Positions 34,201-46,584 of a stretch of 64,000 nt of DNA are shown piece after piece. The DNA is taken from positions 88,233 through 152,232 of the forward strand of contig JAIXMR010000062.1 in assembly GCA_025677835.1 (NCBI GenBank), read 5' to 3'. The notes below the pieces were generated by a model. It was given only the letters and a program-made list of their open reading frames with translations. It was not told the origin of the DNA and did not search any database. This DNA is from Sporodiniella umbellata. Lineage: Eukaryota > Mucoromycota > Mucoromycetes > Mucorales > Rhizopodaceae. Made by a program: the position numbers and the translations under genes. Numbering within the stretch: position 1 is the first letter of the stretch; each line of letters begins with the position of its first letter.

Positions 34201-37200
34201 AAGAAAAATGGTTTTATATCTATCTTTTTAATTGTTTTAATACTTTGACTTTTACTATGCCTTAATACTTCAATGATTGTTATTTGCTGTCATTTTAATA
34301 AAAAATTTTATAACATTAAAAAAGCCGAAGACCAATGACCGTTATTCAAGGCTTTTTTCTCTTTTACTTTGACTATACGATGCTATAAGATAGATGAACC
34401 AACAAAAAAAAGCCTATAGATAAAATGCAGTACTGCAGCCTGTTTTTTTAAATAGTCATTTTGTGCCCTCTTACTGTTTTTTTTTCAAAGTTTTTTCCTC
34501 AAAAATGTGAAGATACTCATGATAATGTTAAGGTATATAGTTGGCTATTGAGATGTAAACATAAAATCAAGAGGCGGGTAGCTTTATTAAAAAACGGCAC
34601 TTTAGCTTTCAAGAATTTTTGAAAATACTATGAACAATTTAACATATTGTCAAACTAAAACAAAAATTAATTTTGATTGCTGAAGAAGTTTTTGAAAAAT
34701 ATCAAATGTAGTTTTGATTTTTCAAATTGAATAAGTATAGATTATTTATAATATTTTTAGTTTTGTTTGGCTTTGTATATAAAATGAGTAGGCAAAGTAG
34801 ATGTGTATAAAATACAATAAATGTGGCATCAACTCAAAAGTGAAAATAATTTCAAGCCACAATCAATCGACGTAAACACAAACGTTAAACAAAGGTACAA
34901 TAAATTTTTTAATATATTGCAAAAAAGCGTAATTGATAAAAAAGTAGATGGCCAAAAAAAAAAAAAAAAAACAAATTTTAGGGATGCATCATGTAGTTTA
35001 GAGAAAAGCCGAGAATAATTTTTTTAAGTAAAGTGTAGGTATATTTTCTCAACTCTTAGTTTTAGTTTATTTCACTCAACGCAGTATTTTACTAACCAGT
35101 TTTATATATATGTATATATATAAAGGAACTTCGAGCATTTCATTACAATATATATTTGGTTTTTGAACCAAAAGTGATTAAAATACACTCTGCCGCTTAG
35201 TTTTCTATACGAAAATGAATGCGTTTAGCTATATATACATATATGCTTTTGAAAGTTCCTGCTCGAATCAAACATAGAAAAATAAATCACAGGGTATGCT
35301 TCAAAAAGGTTTAAATTGATGGAAAGTAATGAAGGATTATAGAGTTTTTTTTTTAAAAAAAAAAAAGTATTTAGGATACTTGATGTGGCATACAGAAATG
35401 CAAAAAACTTGAAAGGTAGTTTATTGAGAAAACACAGGTGACTAGCAGCTGAAATACCTTTTTCTTTTCTTTTCTTCCTTAAAAAATATTGAGCTACAAT
35501 TGGTATTTTAGAGTTGTATTTGTTACAAAGCTATTCAATTCTTTTATACACTTGTATTAGTTATTCCAGGTAAAAAAAAACCGAAAGTAAAAAAAGTCGA
35601 TAACACTTTTTTTAGTATGTTAACAAAAGATTGTAAAAGATAAAGTCTTGCTATTGGCTTGTTCTAAGAAGAAAAAGGATCTTCAGTTATTTGGCTGAAT
35701 ATATTTATTTATCAAAATTTAGAAGCTTTCCCCAGATACAATTATTTTGCTTAGAATTTTTTAGAAGGTATTGACCAAAAAAAAGTATAGACTTGCACAA
35801 AACAAACTTTAATATTCCTAGTGGCTAATAAAGTAATTGGCTTTTTCTTGTCTACCGGTATTGAAGCAAAACAAAACAAAACATAGTGGTATTAAGCATC
35901 AAACGTCAAAAACATAGAAGTATAACAGCCCTTAAATTTATTATAACACCAAAATCACATTTGACGCCAAACAAAAAGAATAGAATGGTAGCAAAACGTA
36001 AATTAAAGGCGAAAAAAAGTAGAAACAGACGATCAAACATAAGGTTTTATATAGTGTTGATAAATATATAGTGTAATATAATGTATCTAACGTTATAGTT
36101 CTAAGAGAGTTGCAGATGACTGGCCATACTTATTTTGCAAGCTAGAAGAAATATATGTATCTATAAATCGTCATAGAAACATCAAAAAACCACCAAAACT
36201 TTATGTTTGAAAATATAAACAAGAGAATAATAGAATATAATGAGACAGAAAAAAAAGCAGAAATCAAAAAAATAAGATCTTCATTGACCCTAATTTATGG
36301 CTTTGGATATAACAGAATAATATGCGGCACAGCATTACAATAAGTTTTTACTTTGTAAATACGAATAGTTTGAGATTCAAGCAGAAGTAAGGGTACCAAA
36401 AATTACGGAAGGCTGATAAAAATATAAATCATAGAAGAGAGGAATATGATGCCAATTTTTTGTAAGAAACTTTCAATAGGCTAAAGCCCACAAGCACCAC
36501 AAGCAAAGAAAGTTCGGAGACTTACTTGCAGTATTTGCTTGCATATATACAAAGGCAATGTAAAGAACATGTAAACAGTTTAAAGCCAGCGTGGTTAAAA
36601 CAACTTTTTGCTAGTCTTTACTCAATTGTACCACAGACAGTCTATAACCCTTGGAGGACCTAGATAATGTTTACCCAAAAAGAAAACCAACAAGCAAAGG
36701 GATCATTGAAGAATGCAAAACAAAAGGCGAGATTTATAAAAAACTTGCTACAATACTTCTATGACATGAGAAGAAGCTCTTTAACATATGAAACAAGCTT
36801 ATTGATAGAAAGAAATAAGTTCGAGCCTTAAATGTACAGGAACCAACTTGAAGGCCAGCTCATCTTGTATGGATTATGTACATTACCAAATTTCTCAGGT
36901 TCTAGGCGCTTTTAAAAACTGAGTGGCATTTTCTGTATAATACAGTTGCTTTAAAAGGCAGGAGGTTAGTTTACGGACAGTTTATAAGTTCTAACGAGAG
37001 AAAATTCTATTTTTTGATTATGGAGTTTAGATAAAAGTAGTTCAACTCTATGAGGACCCTTCTGTTTTTCTTTTAAAAAACGCTTCGTTTGCAAACGTCT
37101 AAAAAAATACACAAAATGCTTTCAGTAGCTTTTGGGGATTTTCTAGTTGCATTTCGGCTCGATGGGCCGTAATAAATGACAAAAAAAAAAACTTAGTAGA

Positions 37201-38139
37201 AAAACAAAGCCATTTACAGATCTCGGGGCATGCATTTTTTTTAGTTTATAAAATGAGGTAATAAAAGCGCAATTGGCAGTATTGTTCAACATGGATATAT
37301 TTTTTTAAACGACTTCTATAAAAAAAAAAAAATAGTTGCTCATGCCTTTTAAAGAAGTAATGTATAGATCCCCAAAAAAAAAACAGATCGGAAGCAATTG
37401 TGAGTTGTACATAATTTACTATTCAAGAGCCTACCCTGAGACAATACTTTTTTAACCAAGAGAAGTACTTCCAAAACATTGGGTACCACAATGTGCTAAG
37501 ACCGACGGATTTACCTAAAATAGCACTTATCTCCATTTGGTAAAACTATAATATCTTTTTTTGTTTCTATTACTCTGGATTGCCACAGGACCTGTTGTTG
37601 TCGTAGTTCTAGTGCTACGAAGGAAGAAACTCAAAAGTTTCTATATATGTAGCCAGATTTTTTTGATGATTAAGCCATATAATGCTAAACTCTTCAGCAC
37701 ATATCTGTGTTTAGAGCTTTTAGAATGTTACTTCAATCGTATTTATACTGATTTCTTTTAGACTAAAAAATAAGCATTTTCTTAAGATGACCGGTTAGGC
37801 TTTTTTGTTTTAATTTTTTGTAGTTATTCTCCGAGCTTTTTCTTCTGCTTACTGCAACGTTTTCATGCTAAGATATGAGAGTACAGAAGTCCATAGACGC
37901 TAGTCGCTTGATAAAAATTGGTAACTGGAGATATAGCTAGACATAAAAAAGACTCTATCTTCTCAATTAAAAAACTCTGATTTTATGATTATTTAGCAAG
38001 CTTTATAGTTATAAGCTGAATCAAACCACACACCTGTCTACGTGTATTATGAATTTGATACGAAGCGTATTGATACGTATTTATTTTGTTTAATTTATTC
38101 ATGTATTGCCCATGGTTCTAAAATAGCACGGGATATGCT
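31282..38139. other. 6.9 kb AT-rich gene desert
   Basis: Only short, compositionally random open frames occur (for example 32583-32765, 34821-35018, 35886-36071, 37561-37761). No intact transposase, reverse transcriptase or integrase motif could be read on either strand. A slightly more GC-balanced patch around 36480-36860 reads partly like decayed coding sequence but is broken by stops. TA-rich palindromic tracts occur near 35103-35125 and 35229-35246. Confidence 0.55.
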
Positions 38140-39053
<914 letters not shown>

Positions 39054-40713
39054 GTAGAAAAGAAAGGACTGTTTTTTTAATGATTTCTGTACCCAACTAA
39101 ATATCAAAGTGCCAAAGTAGAACTTTAATTTTGTCAGTAGCTTGGCTCCCAAAGAAAAAACGATAGTAAGATGCTACTCTATTTTCGTGTTTTGGTCAAA
39201 GCAATTTGGTTTTAATATTATCGTTTTTATTCCCCGTATTCAGTTCAGTTTATCCCTGGAATAAATCAGCACTTTCTTATTATTGTTACATCCTGTTAAC
39301 TTCTAGTTTAGATTATGAGAATAATAAAAGCTTTACACTCGTACTCAAGAGATGCTTGGTTTATAGCTTTGCTGTAGGGTTTGGTATTTATGCTTATAGC
39401 AGGATACACTACTTAGTCCAGATATAGGCTCTAAATTTAGTCACTTTGTTTTTGGTTGACAAATGAATATACAAACAATCTGTAGATAATTCTAGTGACC
39501 ATTCGAACAGAAGGGGCAATGAGAGCGGAAAAAAAATACTTTAGAGTAACAGTGTGAGTACTAACTGTTCTGTAAGCTCTGGATTTCAAGAAATAGGCAC
39601 TTTCAGTATTTTACTACTTTTAGAAAGGTCATAGACCAACTCTGCTAAAAATATTAGATTTTATTCATTGAACGAATATATCAATATGGTAATGCTATTA
39701 ATCGTAGCTAAGATTCTTATCCTCTCAATAGCTTAGTTTGAAGTCGCTGTAAGAATTTTAGCTTTTAAAACACGTTGATATTTTTTTTAAGTTTTAAATA
39801 TTGTCGTTGATCAAGTATCTTTGAAGTAAAAAAAAAAGGTGGTTCGAAACACAATGGATAGTTCTATTAAAGCTTTAAAGTGCATAATCAGGCGTCAGGT
39901 AGGTTTGGCTACAAAAGGTTGATTACACAAAAGTGACTGCTTAAGTATTATATTCTTTAACCCAAAGCTGTTGCTTACTAAAGTCAATATTACTTTAATG
40001 CCTCTGCATGGGTAGAAGTATTAGAGCCTTCATAGAAAGGATACACGTTAGTCTATTATGTAAAACCACTGTTCACCAAAGAATACAGGGGGGGGAAGTG
40101 TTAAAGAAGAAAAAACTCAGCAGCCAATGGGTGTAAATATACGCTTAAAAAAAATTTATGAGTGACTTGAACAAAACTGAGTCACCTAACGTCTATAAAA
40201 AGTCTTTAGAAAAATAAAATTGTTTCTTTTTACTTTTTTTATTCAAAAATGGTTTTTATATAATTATCTAGTACTAAGGTAAAGCTTTGATTCCAAGTTC
40301 GAAAGTGTAGTTATAGCAATGTAAATGATGCAAAACATTTTGGTCCCGAATCGTTTTTATACATTTTCCTATTCGCCCTAGCGGGTCTATTTGAAATGTG
40401 GGTTAACCATGGTGAACAATCTCTGAAGCATTTTACTACACGATTGAATTATAATATATGGTTTCAAATTACTAATTATTACTTTGTAGATTTTTCATGA
40501 TCATGTTATTATAAATAAAATTTTTTTCTCCAAAAATTCGCTCTTGTTTGTTACCATAATATTTTAATTTAATCTTAATAATAATTTCTATAACGTTTAT
40601 GAACTGTTTGATTCTATTTCAAACAAAAAAAATTATGTGTTGTGAATAAGTTTGATGGGATTATTGATGGATGAAGCCAATTTGTATACAGTCCAAGTTT
40701 CAAAGGCAAAATT
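39054..40713. other. 1.7 kb intergenic region
   Basis: AT-rich; a 73-codon plus frame (39206-39427) shows no family resemblance. It contains the NAT9 promoter and the 3' end of the fusion enzyme gene. Nothing else is supported. Confidence 0.5.
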
Positions 40714-43169
40714 TTAATTGAATAAAGTAAGCATCCAGTATGGCGGTAAATTCAGTCTTCCCTTTTTTCTTTCGTTTCTAATAAACTTGAGCATTCCTTT
40801 TACGTCGCCCTCATCTTTCATATCAGGCTCCCACAATAGATCAAAAGCATCTACATGTTCCTCCAACCAAACCCAATCAACTTTGTTGATCTTTGGAGAA
40901 CTCCGGAAAGCGGCTAAAGCAGTGTAAGAAAGTGGTCTTAACCGCGACTTGACAAATTGTGCATCAGAAAAAGACCGGGATGGCAAGAGGTCTAATTGAG
41001 AGCGTAGAAACAGGATCAAGCTATGCGAAACTGACGCCCCATTTGCTGCTGTATAATACCAGATGTCTTTAGCTGCTGAGACATGTGCGATGCTCCGAGA
41101 GAGTAAAACCCAATATTGGAAATGAAGACTATCGTAATGAACACGAACTTTCCAATCCTCGTCCTTGAATTCCTCGTTTAGCCCACTTTGTGAAAACTGC
41201 TTGCCTACACGCATTCTACAACGGTTAGCTACACGTAACAAAAGCCGGACATCATCCGTGAAGGCAGCTAGTGATGTGGTTTGTAAATCATACAGAACAC
41301 TACGATAGTCACTCATTTGTGCTAAATGAATACCCGTTGGTGAAGTGATGAGATACTCGAGAAACTCAGCCATCACAGACTGTAGATCGACATATTCTCG
41401 ATGCGTTAGTAGGTCACGGCGTCGAAGTAGACGAAGACAGTCAAGTAGTGAAGATAGATCTGTTTTAGATAGATCAGACGTATTGAGGATTCGTTGTCTA
41501 CTGTATTTGGGTATAGAATGATGGCCTGGGAATGCGTATCCTTGGTCAGATAAAAATCCTAATAGATCATGTTGTGCTTCTTGCTCATATTCGTTCAAAA
41601 GGTGCATACGAACTAAAGTGGCTGCTCCGCTGCCGTAGCTTTCAGTTCCCAAGAAATAATTTGCAAGTGTGAGAATAGTGACATTTTGAGAAAGCGAGCC
41701 CAGGGTATCTTTTTCTATAATGGGCTCAAACGCTCCTTCTTGTGTGGTTGATGGCCGTAAACCTCGTTGAATTTCTGCTAATATCTGATCAGCGTCTTTC
41801 TCTAGTCTTTCAACAACACTAATAACTTGAGGGTTTTGAGACCAATATTCGTATCTCATTTCGTTCATTTCTGCTTCACTATACAAAAAAAAGTTCTCAT
41901 GTCGAAACTGGCGACGTGCAAGACTTTCATCCAAATTATCTAAAGTAGTTTGAATGGCTGTCAAACGGCTCAGTGCCCGCATGGAGCTTGCCTCCTTCTT
42001 GTTTTCTTCTTGCTGTGGGTTTCCCGAAAATAGTCGAAATACCCATCCAATGCTTTTAAACTGACCTTTCTCTTCGCTGTAGGGCCTTCCTACCACCTCC
42101 CAGGGAACAGTCGGTTTGTTTAGCTGTCTATTTTCTAGTGCACCCAAGCGCCACAACAGCTCCAGCTAGTGAGCTTTGATAAGAAACGTATTTTTTTTAG
42201 TGGTAAATTGCTTTTCTTACTTTACTTCTGCGACCATAGCGCATGTTTAGGTTGTATTCTTCTTTGGCGTCATGACGAAAAATAATCTGCGGCTCTTCAG
42301 GTGCTTTAGGCCGTTCATCTAAGTTATTGAGCAAAACAGAATTGTTCAATAGCCGTGTCATAGGTACAATAAAGTATTTGATTTCTTTCCCATGCTTTTC
42401 CAGTTGGGTTGTAATCTCTTTAAATCCATTGTTGCTTAAATAACAATTGCCGTCAAACGGTAGAATCCATTTTGCATTTTTTATGCTCCTGCCATGTTCT
42501 AGCGCTGTGTTACGTCCGCCATTCTAGAGTCAATATAGAATAATTGGAGAAATACCGTGTTAGTAAGAAAAAAAAAAAAGAAAGAGAAGAAAAAGTCCTT
42601 ACATTATTCATAGCATATAAGTTTTTGGTATGGTACATATAATCCAACACTCTTAGTTTGACTTCTTTAGAATATCTTCGGTAATTGTCTGAGTGAAGAA
42701 AATCAGGTACAGGAAAAGATTCGAGTTGAAAGTCCAGCTGTTCATATTCCTTTGGTTCAAAGGGCACACGAATATATTCCATTTGCTTTTGATCGAGTAA
42801 TCGAATGATGGCTTTTTCATTGGCAGGATCTGTAATTCTGTTTAATAAAAATATCTTGCGCGTATTTGGGAAATCAGGTTCGTGATTCAGTATAAACTGA
42901 ATATTTGAAAGAGTTTGGCCTTCTTTGTGTCGTGGTGGTAGATCGTTGCCGATGATGCGATAAAGAACAAGCTGATCTCGTGCATGTTCCACTTGTTGCA
43001 TCCACTGAAAAAAAGAATAGTATGTCCAAAGAAAAACAAGACCGAGAAAAGTGAAGGCTAGTGTCAGCCAAGTTTTGTGTTTTTTTTTTGCTTGGAACAT
43101 TTCTGTACGTTTAGTGTGTTCAGTGGAAGGCCGAGATTCTATTGCATGCTTAAAAAAAGGTCGAAGCAT
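40714..43169 (-). CDS. Membrane-anchored glycosyltransferase-like / alginate-lyase-like fusion protein
   Basis: Exons 43169-42603, 42523-42221, 42165-40714 sum to 2322 nt, 773 aa. A type II membrane topology is likely: basic N-terminus, then a hydrophobic segment WLTLAFTFLGLVFLWTYYSF (residues 34-53). Residues about 66-290 resemble a GT-A glycosyltransferase: LVLYRIIGNDLPPRH, RKIFLLNRITDP, NNGGRNTALEHGRSIKNAKW, then ILPFDGNC, a possible D-x-N in place of the DxD metal site. Residues about 390-760 look like the alpha/alpha toroid of the alginate lyase (PF05426-type) family: NVTILTLANYFLGTESYGSG, GIHLAQMSDYRSVLYDLQ, TAANGASVSHSLILFLRSQL. Mucoralean walls contain glucuronic-acid polymers, so action on a polyuronide is a reasonable inference. 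Both domain calls rest on pattern recognition only. Confidence 0.65.
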
Positions 43170-44508
43170 TCCCTTCTTTAATATTTAAAATTTAAGACGG
43201 AAATAAAAAAAAAAGGATTTTAAATGTTCTATTTTTATTTTTAGATCAAAAATAGAATACCCGTTTGTTTAAATAGGATTTATGAGGGCGTAAGGTGCAG
43301 TAAAGATAAGATTGAGGCCATTTACTTTATTAGTTGGCGAAAAGCTATTGGGCATGAGGTTGGTTTAACTCTTCCTGTCTCCGCTCTACTCTTCAGTGTG
43401 TTACTGCAACCCTGACCCGTGCTTCATTCCTGATTAGCAAGTAAAGCCAACGTTCTCCTTTTTCCAGGTTATTTCAACTGAGCGTTTCTAAATTTTTTGA
43501 CAGCTAATTGAAATACAAAACCCACAAATTTGTAGCTAGATTATATGTCTTGAATCTGTCCAAAAAAAAAAAAAAAAAAAAAAATAGGGACAACCGATAT
43601 TTCGCTCAGATATGTTGGACAAAAAAGCTAATTCAAAGCCACGAGAGATCTTTGAACCCTGAGATTAGGAAATAGGACGCTTGTATACAACGAGCTGTAA
43701 AAAACGGTTCTTCATCTTGTAAGATGACACAGGTTTTGCTTATTTAATTCAATATTACTATCAGCTCTTATAAACAGATTTGCTTTTGTTCGAAGTTTGA
43801 AGGTATACTATCCCATTAAGTCACGGGTTATTTGGGCAACTTATCTCATCTAGAAACAACAAAAAGTAAAATCTATTAAAAAATACTACTTGTAATCATT
43901 TGAATTACTGCTATAATGAATCCATGTATGTATCTTTTAGATATAGTCAAAATACCTAGATTTTTACTGCCTGTTTAAATAAAAATCCACGGAGAACACT
44001 AAGCTGACCGTTATCAATAAATCTTTTGTAAATATAGCGGAATCAGCGCTAAGTTGAACCTGAGCACCAACCATAGGGAGCAACCTTTTTCATGTCTTCT
44101 TGCTCTTCACCGCTAAACTTGTAGTTTAAAGATGAAACTTGAAATTTTTTAGAGCGTTACAGTTTGAACAGGTTGTGTGGAAGCCCATACCTTGAGTTGT
44201 TTTACCTATAACGACCAGTGATTTTATCTTTTATTTTTCTTTTGAGAAAAAAGCAACGTGTTGGCCTTTATATTTTCAGTTGTGTAATTTATTGTAATTT
44301 GTTACTTTTATCCAATTATAGTTTGCTTTTAGCTTTTGAAAGCATATAGCGCAAAAATCTACTGGAGATCATTAAACGAAGAAAAAAATTGCCAGCACAC
44401 GATAATGATTTTTAGCGTGACTATTTAAAATTCAACCAAGGAGTTTAACCTTACCTTTTTTTTTTTTCGAGTGTTTTTCTCTCAATTCTTTATAATTCTC
44501 AAAAACTT
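43170..44508. other. 1.3 kb divergent intergenic region
   Basis: Between the fusion enzyme and the FoP-tail gene. Contains a 24-bp poly-A at 43562-43584. No coding signal recognised. Confidence 0.5.
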
Positions 44509-45083
44509 ATGTCTCAAAATAACCGCCGAGTCATCACCAATACACGTACAGTCAACTATAGCCCTGGCGGGTTAAATGAAAGGTATTTTTTATTTTTTTA
44601 AAAAAAAAGCTAGATCAACGAAAAAGCACTTACAAACTCCATCTCAGATTCGCCAACCTCTCAAAAGGTCAAGGGTCAAATACCACTATTGTTTCGCAAA
44701 GAATCCAAACTAACCAACAACAAAATGGCCGCCAAAACTCACGTGCTCAAGAAAAAAGCGTGTTCAGTCGTCTCAAAGCAACACAGCCAATGAACCGAAA
44801 CCAAAATGTTCAACAACGGCTTGGAAAGATGACGACCAACAAAAAAGGTGGTATGACTGGAAGAATAACAAAGCCTAACGTAAAAACCAACCGAAAGCCT
44901 GACCCAAAGAAGAAGGGTGGAAAAGATTCTAAAAAGAATGAAAAAAAGAAGCCATTATCAGCTGATGATCTCGACCGATCTTTAGACGCTTACATGATGA
45001 AGGACCCAAAGACAGCACAAGCTAAGCTGGACGCGGAATTATCTTCCTATATGAGTGAAGCTCCTATGGAAGAAGACCAGTGA
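44509..45083 (+). CDS. CHTOP/ALYREF-tail (FoP-type) RNA-binding protein
   Basis: Exons 44509-44582 and 44648-45083; 510 nt, 169 aa. The N-terminus is RG/Asn/Gln-rich (MSQNNRRVITNTRTVNYSPG), the middle is strongly basic (Lys-Pro-Lys), and the C-terminus carries the FoP-duplication motif LSADDLDRSLDAYMMKDPKT with LDAELSSYM, as in CHTOP and the tail of ALYREF/Yra1. In those proteins this tail binds the DEAD-box helicase UAP56/Sub2 of the TREX mRNA-export complex. No RRM domain is visible, so CHTOP is the closer match. The role in mRNA export is inference from the tail motif. Confidence 0.75.
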
Positions 45084-45792
45084 GCTGAATAACTATCTTT
45101 TTTAATGGAAATAAGAATAATAAAAGAGAAAAGAAGAAAGAGAATAGTTCAATGTAGCAGACAGAAGGGAAATGGCAATCAAGACAGCAGCTTGTCCGTT
45201 AGCTTTAGTTTTTTTCATCCTTCACTTTTAGCCCAGAGCTTGATGAAAAAGAAATGTTCATTCCCTCATCAAGAACGTTACTCATGCTGAGGAGACAGCT
45301 GGTGAAATAACAGTGTTTTCATATCCAATATATTTTTTTTACTAAAGATCTAGTGAAAATGGAACAAAAGAGGGCAAGGATAACTTGGGCGACAAAAAAG
45401 TCACAGGTTTACATACAGTTTTAAGAATATCAAGTTTGCTCCTATACTCTACAGCTGCCATGTTGCTGTTTCTATTAAAAAGAACTAATCAAAGTCAAAT
45501 AAACTTCAATATTGTCTTGAATATAACTAGTACTCTAAACATCCTCAATTCTGTGCAACTGTTGTGCAGTAATAGTAATGTTTTGTCTTCAGTACAATAT
45601 ATAGACTTTGCTTACTGCCAACATAAATGATAAAAGTTAGAAGATCAATCTATTTATGGTTTATGAAGCACGCTTTTGACCAAACTCCGTATGGCTTGAG
45701 CCAAAAATAAACTAAAAATTAAGGCATACGAACCCACTACAGGTACTGGCTCTTTTTTATTTCAGTATTTATTTTCAACACATTTCAACATC
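45084..45792. other. Intergenic region between the FoP-tail gene and AP-2 sigma
   Basis: About 700 bp; the open frame 45385-45630 has no family features. Presumably the 3' UTR and the next promoter. Confidence 0.5.
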
Positions 45793-46391
45793 ATGGTATA
45801 AATTACTGCAGTTTTTTTTTTTTACAGTAAGCTTACTTTCAAAAAACAAGCTTCGATTTATACTAGTGCAAAACCGACAGGGAAAGACTCGTTTAGCCAA
45901 GTGGTACGTCCCCTATGAAGACGAAGAGAAAATGAAATTAAAGGGAGAGGTTCACAGACTGGTTGCTCCCAGAGATCAGAAACATCAGAGTAATTTTGTA
46001 GAGGTTAGATGATACGAAATTGAATAGTTGAAAAAAAAATGTTAATACAATTGTAGTATCGAAATTACAAAATTGTATATAGAAGATATGCGGGTCTTTT
46101 CTTTTGTATATGTGTGGATGCCAACGACAATGAACTTTCTTATTTAGAAGCTATACACTTTTTTGTAGAAGTGCTGGATGCCTTCTTTGGCAATGTATGC
46201 GAGTTGGATTTAGTTTTCAACTTTTATAAAGTAAAAAAAAAAAAAAAAAAAAAAGAAAAAGTACGTATATCAACAATACACATAAATAGGTATATGCTAT
46301 ATTGGATGAAGTATTTTTGGCAGGCGAAATTGAGGAGACAAGTAAAAATGTCGTATTGACAAGACTTGATCATCTGGATAAACTGGAATAA
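45793..46391 (+). CDS. APS2: AP-2 clathrin adaptor complex, small sigma subunit
   Basis: Exons 45793-45795 (ATG only), 45851-46003, 46057-46230, 46290-46391; 432 nt, 143 aa, the family length. The sequence matches sigma-2 throughout: [112 protein letters not shown]. It acts in endocytosis at the plasma membrane, where sigma with alpha binds acidic dileucine cargo signals. The N-terminal coding exon consists of the start codon alone; see findings. The third intron contains a poly-A tract of about 22 bases. Confidence 0.93.
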
Positions 46392-46584
46392 TAATAAAAT
46401 GCAGATCGTATTTTAATCTTTTTTTTTTTCTGATGATCCAATCATTCCCTTTCTTTCGACATGTACCCTTGTGTGCCTATCTCTTGAAAAAAAACTTATT
46501 TAAACTCTTTTAGTTTTTTTTTTTTTTTTCGTTTTCAATCCTTCCCATTTTTTCCATTTTTCTAGTCTACTTTAGTTTGCACAA

